From Pseudonocardia sp. ICBG1293 (GTDB lineage Bacteria; Actinomycetota; Actinomycetes; Mycobacteriales; Pseudonocardiaceae): a stretch of DNA of 64,000 nucleotides. Where the stretch lies: positions 186,001-250,000 of the forward strand of contig NZ_JAHLEL010000014.1 of the NCBI RefSeq assembly GCF_020131355.1, in the 5' to 3' direction. Positions 52,138 to 61,715 of this stretch are shown here, one piece after another (positions within the stretch are counted from its first letter, which is position 1; every line of letters begins with the position of its first letter). A program made the translations under genes and the position numbers. Below the pieces are notes generated by a model. It saw only the letters and a program-made list of their open reading frames with translations. It searched no databases and was not told the DNA's origin.

Positions 52138-53094
52138 ATGGTCGCGCAGGCCGAACGCGAGCTCGTCCAGCAGCAGTTCGAGGACCTCCGCAGTACCTGC
52201 ACCGCGGGCAGCGGGATCCTGCTGCCCGGCGAGGAGGTCGTCAGCTACTACCCGCCGGAGATGGAGGCCCGCGCCGAGGAGTTCGGCCTGGCCGGCACGA
52301 ACGTCGACGGCACCCAGTGGCAGGTCGGCGACTGCGACGTGCGGTTCCCGCTGCACTCGATCTCCAAGGTCTTCACCTACGGCATCGCCCTGGAGGACAA
52401 CGGGCTGAGCGAGACACTGCGCCGGGTGGGGGTCGAGCCGTCCGGGGACCCGTTCAACTCGATCACCTTCGACCAGGCGGGCAACCGCCCGTTCAACCCG
52501 ATGATCAACGCCGGGGCGCTGGTCGCGGCGAACCTGGTGCAGGGCGCCACGAAGGAGGAGCGGGCGGGGCGGCTGCTGGAGCGCAACCGGCTGTTCACCG
52601 GCAACCCGTCGCTGGAGATCGACCAGGACGTGCTGGACGAGCAGCTGGTCTCCAACGACCGCAACCTCGGACTCTGCTACCTGATGCGCAGCCTCGGGAT
52701 GCTGCACGGCGACATCGACGACACCCTCTACGTCTACCTCGCCGCCTGCTCGATCACGGTCACCGCGCCGGAGCTGTCGACGATGGGCGCCACCCTGGCC
52801 AACGGCGGGGTCAACCCGCTGACCGGCCGGCGTGCGCTGCCCGGCGAGCACCTGCGCACCGTGGTCAGTGTGATGAGCATGTGCGGCATGTACGACGCCG
52901 CCGGGGAGTGGGCGCACGACGTCGGCATCCCCGCCAAGAGCGGGGTGTCCGGCGGGATCATGGGGGTGCTGCCGCGCTGGTTCGGGCTCGGCGTGTACTC
53001 CCCCGGCCTGGACCGGCACGGGAACTCGGTGCGCGGCGTCGCGGTCTGCCGGGAGCTGTCGTCCCGGTTCGGGCGGGTCGCGCAGCCGGACTGA
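52138..53094 (+). CDS. glsA: Glutaminase A (intact copy)
   Basis: A 318-residue serine-dependent beta-lactamase-fold glutaminase converting glutamine to glutamate and ammonia. Seen: VRFPLHSISKVFTYGIALED (Ser-x-x-Lys), NRPFNPMINAGALVAANLV, LVSNDRNLGLCYLMRSLGML, DDTLYVYLAACSITVTAPEL and HDVGIPAKSGVSGGIMGVLP. Starts ATG 52138 after GAAAGG. The damaged paralogue lies 0.8 kb upstream. A bidirectional terminator separates it from the convergent pafA. Confidence 0.92.
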   Translation: MVAQAERELVQQQFEDLRSTCTAGSGILLPGEEVVSYYPPEMEARAEEFGLAGTNVDGTQWQVGDCDVRFPLHSISKVFTYGIALEDNGLSETLRRVGVEPSGDPFNSITFDQAGNRPFNPMINAGALVAANLVQGATKEERAGRLLERNRLFTGNPSLEIDQDVLDEQLVSNDRNLGLCYLMRSLGMLHGDIDDTLYVYLAACSITVTAPELSTMGATLANGGVNPLTGRRALPGEHLRTVVSVMSMCGMYDAAGEWAHDVGIPAKSGVSGGIMGVLPRWFGLGVYSPGLDRHGNSVRGVAVCRELSSRFGRVAQPD

Positions 53095-53095
53095 C

Positions 53096-53138
53096 CCGGT
53101 CCGGCGGGGCGGGCACCGGCCCACCCCCGCCGGACCGG
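53096..53138. terminator. Bidirectional terminator between glsA and pafA
   Basis: A perfect 14-bp stem CCGGTCCGGCGGGG (53096-53109) and CCCCGCCGGACCGG (53125-53138), loop 15 nt, fills exactly the space between the two convergent stop codons. It can serve both transcripts. No U-tract. Confidence 0.8.
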
Positions 53139-54500
53139 TCACAGCGAGGCGATCAGCCGGTCCACCCGCTCGTCGACGGCGCGGAACGGGTCCTTGCACA
53201 GCACGGTGCGCTGGGCCTGGTCGTTCAGCTTGAGGTGCACCCAGTCGACCGTGAAGTCCCGGCCGGCGGCCTGCGCGGCGGCGATGAAGTCCCCGCGCAG
53301 CTTCGCCCGGGTCGACTGCGGCGGGGTGTCCTTGGCGGCCTCGATCTCGCCGTCGTCGGTGACCCGGTCCACCAGGGCCTTGCGCTGCAGCATGTCGAAC
53401 AGGCCGCGGCCGCGACGCACGTCGTGGTAGGCCAGGTCGAGCTGGGCGACCCGGGCGCTGGACAGGTCCAGGTCGTGCTTGGCCCGGTAGCGCTCCACCA
53501 GCCGGTGCTTGATCGCCCAGTCGATCTCCCGGTCGATCTTCGACAGGTCCTGGGACTCGACGGCGTCGAGGGTGCGGCCCCAGAGCTCGACGACGCGCGT
53601 CATCGCCGGGTCCGGGTGCCCGGTCGCCGCCAGGTACTCGACGGCGCGGGCGTGGTACTCGCGCTGGATGTCCAGCGCCGAGGCCTCCCGGCCGCCCGCC
53701 ATCCGGACCGGGCGGCGACCGGTGAGGTCGTGGCTGATCTCGCGGATCGCGCGGATCGGGTTGTCCAGGGTGAAGTCCCGGAACTGGACGCCTGCCTCGA
53801 TCATCTCCAGCACCAGGGTGGCGGACCCGACCTTGAGCAGGGTCGTCACCTCGGACATGTTCGAGTCCCCGACGATCACGTGCAGCCGCCGGTAGCGCTC
53901 GGCGTCGGCGTGCGGCTCGTCGCGGGTGTTGATGATCGGCCGGGACCGGGTGGTCGCCGAGGAGACGCCCTCCCAGATGTGCTCGGCCCGCTGGGACAGG
54001 CAGTACACGGCGCCGCGCGGGGTCTGCAGGACCTTCCCGGCGCCGCAGATGAGCTGGCGGGTGACCAGGAACGGCAGGAGCACGTCGGCGATCCGGGAGA
54101 ACTCGCCCTGCCGCGCGACGAGGTAGTTCTCGTGGCAGCCGTAGGAGTTGCCCGCCGAGTCGGTGTTGTTCTTGAACAGGTAGATGTCCCCGCCGATGCC
54201 CTCGTCGACCAGCCGGCGCTCGGCGTCGACGAGGAGGTCCTCGAGGATCCGTTCACCGGCCTTGTCGTGGGACACCAGCTGGGTCAGCGAGTCGCACTCC
54301 GCCGTGGCGTACTCGGGGTGCGACCCGACGTCGAGGTAGAGACGGGCACCGTTGCGGAGGAAGACGTTGGAGGACCGGCCCCACGACACCACCCGGCGGA
54401 AGAGGTAGCGCGCCACCTCGTCCGGGGACAGTCGGCGCTGCCCGTGGAAGGTGCACGTGACACCGAACTCCGTCTCGACCCCGAAGATCCGACGCTGCAT
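53139..54500 (-). CDS. pafA: Pup--protein ligase PafA
   Basis: A 453-residue glutamine-synthetase-like ligase that attaches the prokaryotic ubiquitin-like protein Pup to lysines of proteasome targets. Seen: [20 protein letters not shown] (Mg/ATP glutamates), [60 protein letters not shown] and the C-terminal PafA domain ending [19 protein letters not shown]. Standard length. The proteasome, Pup and Dop genes are not in the window. Divergent from the PAP2-DAGK gene with 42 bp between. Confidence 0.95.
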   Translation of the reverse strand: MQRRIFGVETEFGVTCTFHGQRRLSPDEVARYLFRRVVSWGRSSNVFLRNGARLYLDVGSHPEYATAECDSLTQLVSHDKAGERILEDLLVDAERRLVDEGIGGDIYLFKNNTDSAGNSYGCHENYLVARQGEFSRIADVLLPFLVTRQLICGAGKVLQTPRGAVYCLSQRAEHIWEGVSSATTRSRPIINTRDEPHADAERYRRLHVIVGDSNMSEVTTLLKVGSATLVLEMIEAGVQFRDFTLDNPIRAIREISHDLTGRRPVRMAGGREASALDIQREYHARAVEYLAATGHPDPAMTRVVELWGRTLDAVESQDLSKIDREIDWAIKHRLVERYRAKHDLDLSSARVAQLDLAYHDVRRGRGLFDMLQRKALVDRVTDDGEIEAAKDTPPQSTRAKLRGDFIAAAQAAGRDFTVDWVHLKLNDQAQRTVLCKDPFRAVDERVDRLIASL

Positions 54501-54542
54501 GCCGTTCAGGGTAGGCGCCCGACCCCCTCTACTGTCACGACT

Positions 54543-56120
54543 GTGAGTGGATGGTTCGAACGCGTCGCACGCAGGTCCCGCCGTCTGGACCGCGGGGTGG
54601 ACTCGGTGTCCCGGGCCGACCGGGCGGTGACCGACTACATCGCGAGCCGTCCACCGAGCCGGGTGGACACCTCGTTGCGCCGGCTCACCCGTACCGCCGA
54701 CCACAGCGTGCTGTGGTTCACCGTCGCGGCGCTGCTGGCGGTGCGCCGCGGCGCCGGGCGCAAGGCGGCCCTGCGCGGGATCGCCTCGATCGCGCTGACC
54801 AGCTTCACCGCGAACGCGCTGCTCAAGCCGCTGTTGCCGCGGCGGCGCCCGGCCGCGGCGGAGCTGCCCGTCTACCGCACGGTGGCCGACCCGCCGTCGT
54901 CGTCGTCGTTCCCGTCGGGGCACGCCGCCTCGGCCGCGGCGTTCGCGACGGCGGTGGTGATGGAGAACCGCCGGGCCGCGCCGGTCGTGGTGCCGCTGGC
55001 GGCGCTGGTGGGCTGGTCGCGGGTGCACGTGGGCGTGCACTGGACCTCCGACGTGCTCGTCGGGGCGGCGATCGGCACCGGCGTGGCGAAGCTGACGAAC
55101 CGCTGGTGGCCGGTGCGCCCCAGTGACGAGGCCCGCGCCCGCCCGATCGACACCGTGCCGGTGCTGCCGCAGGGCGAGGGCCTGGTCATCGTCTCCAACC
55201 CGTTCTCCGGGCCGCCCGACCAGGACGTGTCCGAGGAGGTCCGGGAGCGGCTGCCCGCCGCGCACCACCTCGTCGTCGGCGACGGGGTGAAGGTCGAGGA
55301 CATGCTGACCGACGCCCTCGACCGGCTCGGCTCCTGGGTGCAGGCGGTCGGCGTCGCGGGCGGGGACGGCACCGTCGCCACCGCCGCCGCGGTTGCGGAC
55401 CGGCACGGGCTGCCGCTGGTCGTGGTGCCCGGCGGGACGCTGAACCACTTCGCCCGCGACGTCGGGGTCTACGACACCCAGGAGGCCGTCGACGCCACCC
55501 AGGCCGGGGAGGCCGTCGCGGTCGACCTGGCGCTGGTCGAGGCGCACCCGGGCCGCCTGGACGACCCCGAGGACGTCTCGGTCACCCGCACCCGCTACTT
55601 CATCAACACCGCCTCGATCGGCTCCTACCCCGAGCTGGTGCGGCTGCGCGAGCAGTGGCAGCCGCGCTACGGCAAGTGGCCGGCGTTCGCCGCGGCGCTG
55701 ATCACCGTGCTGCAGCGCTCGGAGAAGATCAGCGTGAAGATCGAGGACCGCTGGTACAAGGTGTGGTTCCTGTTCGTCGGGAACGGGCCGTACTTCCCGC
55801 GCGGCGCGGTCCCGGCGTGGCGTCCGACGCTGGACTCGGGCCTGCTCGACGTGCGCTGGCTGCGCGCCGACGTGCGGTTCTCCCGGCTGCGGGTCGTGAT
55901 CGCGCTGATCCTGGGCGCCCTGGGGCACAGCCGGGTCTACCACCAGCGGGAGGTGCCCAGCCTGGACGTCGAGCTGCTGGAACCGAGCATGCTGGCCACC
56001 GACGGCGAGGTCGTCGAGGAGGCCGGGCGCTACACCTTCCGGGTCGCCGGGAAGCCGATCCCGGTCTACCGCCGCGACGAGGAGCGCTGGACCGGGCGGG
56101 ACCGGCCGTTCCAGGGGTGA
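54543..56120 (+). CDS. PAP2 phosphatase fused to a diacylglycerol kinase-like catalytic domain
   Basis: A 525-residue two-domain protein. The N-terminal PAP2 phosphatase has [24 protein letters not shown] and [20 protein letters not shown], the three phosphatase motifs with membrane helices. From about residue 215 follows a DAGK catalytic domain ([44 protein letters not shown]). It could interconvert phosphorylated lipids in the membrane. Such fusions occur in actinobacteria. Start GTG 54543; the stop overlaps the amidohydrolase start (GTGA). Confidence 0.87.
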   Translation: MSGWFERVARRSRRLDRGVDSVSRADRAVTDYIASRPPSRVDTSLRRLTRTADHSVLWFTVAALLAVRRGAGRKAALRGIASIALTSFTANALLKPLLPRRRPAAAELPVYRTVADPPSSSSFPSGHAASAAAFATAVVMENRRAAPVVVPLAALVGWSRVHVGVHWTSDVLVGAAIGTGVAKLTNRWWPVRPSDEARARPIDTVPVLPQGEGLVIVSNPFSGPPDQDVSEEVRERLPAAHHLVVGDGVKVEDMLTDALDRLGSWVQAVGVAGGDGTVATAAAVADRHGLPLVVVPGGTLNHFARDVGVYDTQEAVDATQAGEAVAVDLALVEAHPGRLDDPEDVSVTRTRYFINTASIGSYPELVRLREQWQPRYGKWPAFAAALITVLQRSEKISVKIEDRWYKVWFLFVGNGPYFPRGAVPAWRPTLDSGLLDVRWLRADVRFSRLRVVIALILGALGHSRVYHQREVPSLDVELLEPSMLATDGEVVEEAGRYTFRVAGKPIPVYRRDEERWTGRDRPFQG

Positions 56121-57628
56121 GCACGGTGCTGCTGCGCTCGGTCCGCCCGCTGCGGCCCGGCTGCGACGGGCTGGACGCCCCCGTCGACGTGCTGCTGGCC
56201 GAGGGCCGGGTGCGCGCCGTCGGTGCCGGGCTCGATCCGGGCGACGCCGAGGTCGTCGAGTGCGACGGGCGGGCGCTGCTGCCGGGGCTGTGGGACCACC
56301 ACGTCCACATGGCGCAGTGGGCGCTGGCCCGCCGCAGGCTGGACGTGTCCGGTGCCCGCTCGGCCGCCGACGCCGCCGCGCTCGTCGCGCGGCGGCTCGC
56401 GGACGCCCCGCCGGCCGCCGGTGAGGTGCTCGTCGGGTTCGGGTTCCGCGACGCCCTGTGGCCCGACGAGGCGCACCGTGCCCTGCTCGACCCGGTCACC
56501 GGGGACACCCCGGTGGTCCTGGTCTCCGGGGACCTGCACCAGGGCTGGCTCAACGGCGCCGCACTGGCCCGCTTCGGCCACGACGGCCATCCGACCGGCC
56601 GGATCCGGGAGTCGGAGTTCTTCGCCGTCGTCTCCCCCGCGCTGCAGGACGCACCGACCGCGGCCCTCGACGGGTTCGTCGCCGACGCCGTCGCCGCGGC
56701 CTCGGCGCGCGGGGTGGTCGGCGTCGTGGACTTCGAGGCGCCCTGGTCGCTGCCGGACTGGCGGCGCCGGATCGCCGGCGGCACGACCGGGCTGCGGGTC
56801 GAGGCATCGGTGTGGCCCGACCGCCTCGACGACGCCCTGGCCACCGGGCTGCGCACCGGCGACGTCGTCGAGGGCACCGGCGGGCTGCTCACCGCGGGGC
56901 CGCTGAAGGTGATCACCGACGGGTCGCTGAACACCCGCACCGCCTACTGCTACGACCCCTACCCCGCGCCGCCGGAGAACCCCCTGGAGCACCCGTGCGG
57001 CCTGCTGCTGGTGCCGCCGGACGCGCTGCGCCCGCTGCTGGCCCGGGCGCACGCGGGCGGGCTCACCGCGGCCCTGCACGCCATCGGCGACCACGCCAAC
57101 ACCCTGGTCCTCGACGCGTTCGCCGGGACGGGGGCCCGCGGCCGGGTCGAGCACGCCCAGCTGCTCACCGGCGACGACGTGCCGCGCTTCGCCGGGCTCG
57201 GCCTGGTCGCGAGCGTGCAGCCCGAGCACGCCCTCGACGACCGCGACGTCGCCGACCGGCTCTGGGCGGGCCGCACCGGGCGGGCGTTCGCGTTCGCGTC
57301 GCTGCACCGCGCCGGGGCCCGGCTCGCGCTCGGCTCGGACGCCCCGGTCGCACCGCTGGACCCCTGGGTCGCGCTCGCCGCGGCCGTGCACCGCAGCGCC
57401 GACGGACGGGAGCGCTGGCACCCCGAGCAGGAGATCGACCGGGCGACCGCGCTCGGCGCGTCGTTCGGGGTGGTGGGGGGCTCGACCGCCGCGGTCGTCG
57501 AGGGCGCGGTCGCGGACCTGGTGCTGACCGACGCCGACCCGACCACCTGCGACCCGTCGACGCTGCGGGCCATGCCGGTCGCGGCCACGCTGGTCGGCGG
57601 CCGGTTCACCCACCGCGCCGGTGTCTGA
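56117..57628 (+). CDS. Amidohydrolase family 3 (YtcJ-like) protein
   Basis: A 503-residue TIM-barrel metal-dependent hydrolase. Seen: the metal motif [76 protein letters not shown] and [20 protein letters not shown]. These match amidohydrolase-3 proteins, whose substrates are mostly unknown. Translationally coupled to the PAP2-DAGK gene upstream and overlapping the methyltransferase gene downstream by 8 nt. Confidence 0.87.
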   Translation: MSTVLLRSVRPLRPGCDGLDAPVDVLLAEGRVRAVGAGLDPGDAEVVECDGRALLPGLWDHHVHMAQWALARRRLDVSGARSAADAAALVARRLADAPPAAGEVLVGFGFRDALWPDEAHRALLDPVTGDTPVVLVSGDLHQGWLNGAALARFGHDGHPTGRIRESEFFAVVSPALQDAPTAALDGFVADAVAAASARGVVGVVDFEAPWSLPDWRRRIAGGTTGLRVEASVWPDRLDDALATGLRTGDVVEGTGGLLTAGPLKVITDGSLNTRTAYCYDPYPAPPENPLEHPCGLLLVPPDALRPLLARAHAGGLTAALHAIGDHANTLVLDAFAGTGARGRVEHAQLLTGDDVPRFAGLGLVASVQPEHALDDRDVADRLWAGRTGRAFAFASLHRAGARLALGSDAPVAPLDPWVALAAAVHRSADGRERWHPEQEIDRATALGASFGVVGGSTAAVVEGAVADLVLTDADPTTCDPSTLRAMPVAATLVGGRFTHRAGV

Positions 57629-58259
57629 CCCGGGGGCGCACGTGCGGGTTCGGCTACCGGGCGGGCCGCTGGACCTGCTGCGTCCCGCCGACCCGGACGC
57701 CGTCGCGTTCGACCCGGTCGCCGTCGACGAGGGTGTGGAGGAGCTGCACCCGCCGCACTGGGCGCGGCTGTGGCCGTCCGGGCGGGCGCTCGCCGGGGCG
57801 CTGGCCGGGGCTGACCCGGGGCTGCTCGCCGGACGCGCGGTGCTGGAGCTGGGCTGCGGGCTGGGGCTGCCGTCGCTGGTGGCGGCCCGAGCGGGAGCGG
57901 ACCCGGTGCTGGCGACCGACCGGTCCGCCGCGGCGGTGGGCTGGGTGGCGGCGTCGGCCCGGCGGGCCGGCCTGCGAGTCGGGACCGCGGTGGCGGCCTT
58001 CTCCCCCGCCGAGGACGCCCTCACCGGCCGGACGTGGGACCTCGTGCTGGCCGCCGACGTGCTCTACGGCGCGGCCGCGGCGACGGCGCTCACCGGGCTC
58101 CTGCCGCGGGTGACCGCCCCCGGCGGGCAGGTGTGGCTGGCCGACCCGGGCCGCCCGGAGGCGTCGCGCTGGCTCGACGCCGTCCGTGACACCTGGACGG
58201 TCACCACCCGGGCGTTGCCCGACGGCGTCGCCCTGCACGTGCTGCGCCGCCGACCCTGA
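57621..58259 (+). CDS. Class I methyltransferase, nicotinamide/lysine N-methyltransferase-like
   Basis: A 212-residue SAM-dependent enzyme. Seen: PPHWARLWPSGRALAGALAG, motif I AVLELGCGLGLPSLVAARAG, DPVLATDRSAAAVGWVAASA and WDLVLAADVLYGAAAATALT. The pattern WxxLWPSG with ADVLYG is that of the METTL20/ETFB-type and NNMT-like methyltransferases, so a protein lysine or small amine acceptor is possible. Third gene of a tight operon starting with PAP2-DAGK. Confidence 0.82.
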   Translation: MSDPGAHVRVRLPGGPLDLLRPADPDAVAFDPVAVDEGVEELHPPHWARLWPSGRALAGALAGADPGLLAGRAVLELGCGLGLPSLVAARAGADPVLATDRSAAAVGWVAASARRAGLRVGTAVAAFSPAEDALTGRTWDLVLAADVLYGAAAATALTGLLPRVTAPGGQVWLADPGRPEASRWLDAVRDTWTVTTRALPDGVALHVLRRRP

Positions 58260-58323
58260 CCGGACGGCCGGGGCCGCGCCCGGCTGCGGATGCCACGCCG
58301 GGGGCCGGCTGGGATCATGCTCG

Positions 58324-59545
58324 ATGCATCGCGCAACGTTCACCGGAAGGGGTCCGACCATCTCCCGCCTGCCTCGCTCCGCGGCCTTCGCCGGCCTGGC
58401 CGTCACGTTCGCCGTGGTGATGCTCGGGGCGACGATGCCGACCCCGATGTACGCGCTCTACCAGCGCGAGCTCGGGTTCTCCCCCACCGTCCAGACCGTG
58501 ATCTTCGCGCTCTACGCGGTCGGTGTGCTGGCCGCGCTGCTGGTCACCGGCCGGTGGTCGGACCAGCTGGGGCGGCGACCGGTGCTGCTGGCCGGTGTGG
58601 CGCTGTCGCTGGCGTCGAGCCTGGTGTTCCTGGTCGCGGGTCCGGTCTGGGTGCTGCTGGTGGGGCGGCTGCTGTCCGGGTTCTCCGCCGGGATCTTCGC
58701 GGGGGCCGCGACCGCCGCGGTCATCGAGGCCGCACCGGAGTCCTGGCGCGAACGCGGGGCCGCGGTCGCGACCGTCGCGAACATCGGCGGGCTCGGGCTG
58801 GGCGCGGCGCTCGCCGGAGTGGCGGTGGAGTACCTGCCCGCGCCGCTGCACCTGTCCTTCGCGGTGCACGCGGTCGCCGTCGCGCTGTGCGGGCTGCTCG
58901 TGCTGGGCGCCCCGGAGACGGTGACCGACCGGCCCCCGCACCCGGCCCTGCGGCCGCAGGTCCCCGAGGTGCCGCCCGCGGTGCGCGCCGTGTTCGTGCC
59001 GGCGGCGACGGCCGGGTTCGCCGGGTTCGCGGTGCTGGGCCTGTTCACCGCGGATCGTGTCGGACCTGATCGGGATCCCGAACCATGCCGTCGCCGGGGC
59101 GATGTCGCTGCTGCTGCTGGGCGCCTCGGTGCTCGCGCAGCTCGCGGTCCGCACCGCGCCCACCGAGCGGATCCTCGCCCTGGGCTGTGTGCTGCTGGCG
59201 GCCGGTCTCGCACTCGTCGCACTGTCGGTGGCACAGGGGTCGATGGCCGAGCTGGTGGTCGGCGCGGTCGTCGCCGGGGCCGGTCAGGGCATGACGTTCT
59301 CCAAGGGCCTGGCCGCGGTGAACGCGCGGGTGGAGGCCCACCAGCGGGCGGGGACGACGTCGTCGTACTTCGTGGTGGTCTACGTGGCGATCTCGCTGCC
59401 GGTCGTCGGGCTGGGGGCGTCGAGCCAGGCGTGGGGGCTGCGGACCGCGGGGATCGCGTTCTGCGTCGCGGCCGCGGTGCTCGCGCTGCTGGCCCTGGCG
59501 GCGCTGCTGGTCATCCAGCGGCGCGACGCGCGCACATCCGTGTGA
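58324..59545 (+). CDS. MFS transporter with an apparent frameshift
   Basis: About 406 residues once repaired, with 12 membrane helices. Seen: VVMLGATMPTPMYALYQREL, the loop GRWSDQLGRRPVLLAGVAL, and in the second half VSDLIGIPNHAVAGAMSLLL. The frame breaks after CTGTTCACCGCG: dropping one G at 59052-59053 gives GLFTAIVSDLIGIPNHAVAG and continuity. A one-base error is likely. ATG 58324 is weakly supported as start. Drug or metabolite exporter class; substrate unknown. Confidence 0.75.
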
Positions 59546-59548
59546 GCC

Positions 59549-60460
59549 TCACCGATAGCCGGTCGTGTCGGCCGGCAGTCCCGCGTCCTGGACCTCGGCG
59601 ACGTAGCGCCAGGCGTCGGGCCGGGACCCGTCGACGTCGTCGACCCCGTAGACCCGCCCGAGCTCGCCCGATGAGGTGGAGCGGCCGTTCCAGCGGTGCC
59701 GGTCGGGGTCGGCGGCCAGCGCGGCGATCCCGCGACCGACGAACCGCGGGCTCTCCGAGATCGCGAAGTGCGGCTCGGCCACGCACGCGTCGCGCCAGGT
59801 GTCGGCGGTGACCCCGAAGTGCTCCAGCATGATCTCCGAGCGCAGCCAGCCCGGGGTGACCGCGACCGCGGTCCCGCCGTGCCCGCGCAGCTCGTGCGCC
59901 CAGGACCGGGCCAGCCGGATGGGCGCGATCTTGGCCAGGTCGTAGAAGACGTTGAGCCGGTAGTGCTCGGCGTTGTAGGCGTCGGTGCCGTCGGTGACCT
60001 CGACGACGAGGCCGCCGGGCGTGCGGGAGAGCAGCCCCAGGGCGTGGTGGGCGGTGACGAGGTGGGTCTCGACCGCCAGGCGCAGCGTACGCAGCCCGTT
60101 GTCCAGGTCGTGCTCCCAGACCGGGACGTCCCACTCGACCATCATCTCGCCGCCCCAGATGTCGTTGACCAGCACGTCGAGCCGGCCGTGGTCGCGCTCG
60201 ACCCGCGCGACCAGTGCCGCGACGGCGTCGGGGTCGAGGTGGTCGGTGGGCACGGCGATGCCGGTGCCGCCCGCGGCGGTGACGAGGTCGGCGGTGTCCT
60301 CGATGGTCTCCGGCCGGTCGTACTCCGACCGGGCCGCGCGGGTACTGCGGCCGGTGCAGTACACGACCGCGCCGGCCGCGCCCAGCTCGACCGCGATCCC
60401 CCGCCCGGCGCCGCGCGTCGCGCCCGCCACCAACGCCACCCTGTCCCTCAGATCCGTCAC
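59549..60460 (-). CDS. Short-chain dehydrogenase/reductase
   Basis: A 303-residue SDR. Seen: the nucleotide site VALVAGATRGAGRGIAVELG, LDVLVNDIWGGE in place of NNAG, and the catalytic FYDLAKIAPIRLARSWAHEL (Tyr-x3-Lys). The Rossmann loop followed by CTGRSTRA suggests NADP use. Long C-terminal part after residue 220 is typical of a subgroup annotated only as SDR oxidoreductase. It is divergent from the flavin-oxidoreductase gene and may be controlled by the TetR gene two positions away. Confidence 0.87.
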   Translation of the reverse strand: MTDLRDRVALVAGATRGAGRGIAVELGAAGAVVYCTGRSTRAARSEYDRPETIEDTADLVTAAGGTGIAVPTDHLDPDAVAALVARVERDHGRLDVLVNDIWGGEMMVEWDVPVWEHDLDNGLRTLRLAVETHLVTAHHALGLLSRTPGGLVVEVTDGTDAYNAEHYRLNVFYDLAKIAPIRLARSWAHELRGHGGTAVAVTPGWLRSEIMLEHFGVTADTWRDACVAEPHFAISESPRFVGRGIAALAADPDRHRWNGRSTSSGELGRVYGVDDVDGSRPDAWRYVAEVQDAGLPADTTGYR

Positions 60461-60555
60461 ACCGGGCAGCGTGGCAGGGACCGCATTCTTTGTAAACGAG
60501 CATTCGGTTATGTTCGTCGCGCCGATCGGAGCCGACGAGGGGACCACCCGACACC
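60461..60555. promoter_or_regulatory. Divergent promoter with a TetR-type operator candidate
   Basis: This 95-bp AT-richer spacer lies between the SDR and PNPOx-like genes. It holds an imperfect palindrome around AACGAGCATTCGGTT (about 60496-60510), the shape of many TetR sites. The TetR gene at 61113, directly downstream of the PNPOx-like gene, is the likely binder. Inference only. Confidence 0.45.
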
Positions 60556-61101
60556 ATGTTCGAGACGACCACCGAGATCGAGGACCTCCGGCGACTGCTG
60601 GACGCCTCCGTCTCCGGAGCCGGGGACCACCTGCGCAGCATCGTCACCCCCGGGGAGCGGACGCTGTCCGCCGAGCAGCTCGTCCGGGTCGCCACCGGCA
60701 TCTGCACCCTGGCGCTGGCCACCACCACGGCGCGCGGCGAGCCCCGGGTCAGTGGGGTGGACGGGCACTTCCTGCACGGCGCGTGGGTCGTCGGCACCGA
60801 TCCCGGCGCCGTGAAGGCGCGTCATCTCGCGGCCCGCCCCGCGGTGAGCGCCGCCCACCTGCGCGGCGACGACCTGGGGATCTTCACGCACGGGACCGCG
60901 CACCCGCTCAACCCGGCGGGCGCACCGGCGCACCCCCGGTGGCCCGCGACCCTCGACCACCTGAAGGACTGCTACGGACCGGAGGGCTTCGTCTGGGACG
61001 AGGTGATCTTCTACCGGATCGAGCCGGCCTGGATGGTCGCCTACAGCCCCGACCCGGCCGGCATCGCCGGGTCCGCGGCGCCCGTGGCGTCGCCCGCCTG
61101 A
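60556..61101 (+). CDS. Pyridoxamine 5'-phosphate oxidase-family (split-barrel flavin) protein
   Basis: A 181-residue protein of the PNPOx-like split-barrel fold. Seen: ICTLALATTTARGEPRVSGV and DGHFLHGAWVVGTDPGAVKA, then AVSAAHLRGDDLGIFTHGTA and FYRIEPAWMVAYS. Members bind FMN, F420 or haem and reduce small molecules; the specific cofactor cannot be told here. Ends 11 nt before the TetR gene, forming an operon with it. Confidence 0.82.
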   Translation: MFETTTEIEDLRRLLDASVSGAGDHLRSIVTPGERTLSAEQLVRVATGICTLALATTTARGEPRVSGVDGHFLHGAWVVGTDPGAVKARHLAARPAVSAAHLRGDDLGIFTHGTAHPLNPAGAPAHPRWPATLDHLKDCYGPEGFVWDEVIFYRIEPAWMVAYSPDPAGIAGSAAPVASPA

Positions 61102-61112
61102 GAGGGTGAGCC

Positions 61113-61715
61113 GTGCCCCGCCGCAAGCAGGTCCCCGACGCGGTCGTCCTCGACGCCGCCCTCGACCTGCTGCACGCCCGCGGACCGCAGGCGCTGACCT
61201 TCGCCGCGCTGGCCGAGGTGAGCTCGCTGGCCCCGGCGACGCTCGTGCAGCGCTTCGGCGGCAAGGCCGACCTGCTGCGCCGGACCCTGCTGCACGCCTG
61301 GGACCGGCTCGACCGCGAGACCGCCGGGAGGGGAGCGCACGCCGACCCCACGCCCGAGGGCGCGGTCGCGTTCCTGGTGGGCCTGTCCGGGCAGTACGGC
61401 GGGATCGACAGCTACGCCGACGCGCTGCTGGTCCTGCGCGAGGACCTCCTCGACCCCGACGTACGACGACGGGGCGCCGCCTGGCGGCAGGCACTCACCG
61501 ACGTCCTCGACGCCTGCCTGGCCGGCACCCCGGGCGCGCCGGAGGGTGCGGGCGCGCTCCTGGCGACCCACTGGCAGGGCACCCTGCTGTGGTGGAGCTT
61601 CGACCCCCGGATGCCGGTGGCCGAGCACGTGGAGCGGGAGCTGACCCGGTTCGTCGGCGCGGTGCTCAGGCCTCCGGCAGGTTCTGCACGTGCCGGAACC
61701 CGAACCGGCCCTTGA
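61113..61715 (+). CDS. TetR-family transcriptional regulator
   Basis: A 200-residue regulator. DNA-binding domain at residues 8-55 (VVLDAALDLLHARGPQALTF, ATLVQRFGGKADLLRRTL). Starts GTG 61113 after GAGAGGGTGAG. It overlaps the 3' end of the oppositely oriented 2Fe-2S protein gene by 50 bp, so its last 16 or so residues (PPAGSARAGTRTGP) are read from the antisense of that gene and may be accidental. Probably regulates the PNPOx/SDR pair. Confidence 0.83.
   Translation: MPRRKQVPDAVVLDAALDLLHARGPQALTFAALAEVSSLAPATLVQRFGGKADLLRRTLLHAWDRLDRETAGRGAHADPTPEGAVAFLVGLSGQYGGIDSYADALLVLREDLLDPDVRRRGAAWRQALTDVLDACLAGTPGAPEGAGALLATHWQGTLLWWSFDPRMPVAEHVERELTRFVGAVLRPPAGSARAGTRTGP

Noticed and set aside
51921-54542. 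A long open plus-strand frame running through the glutaminase and antisense to pafA.
   Set aside because: High GC keeps shadow frames open; the frame has no protein features until the PAP2 domain, so the start was placed at GTG 54543.
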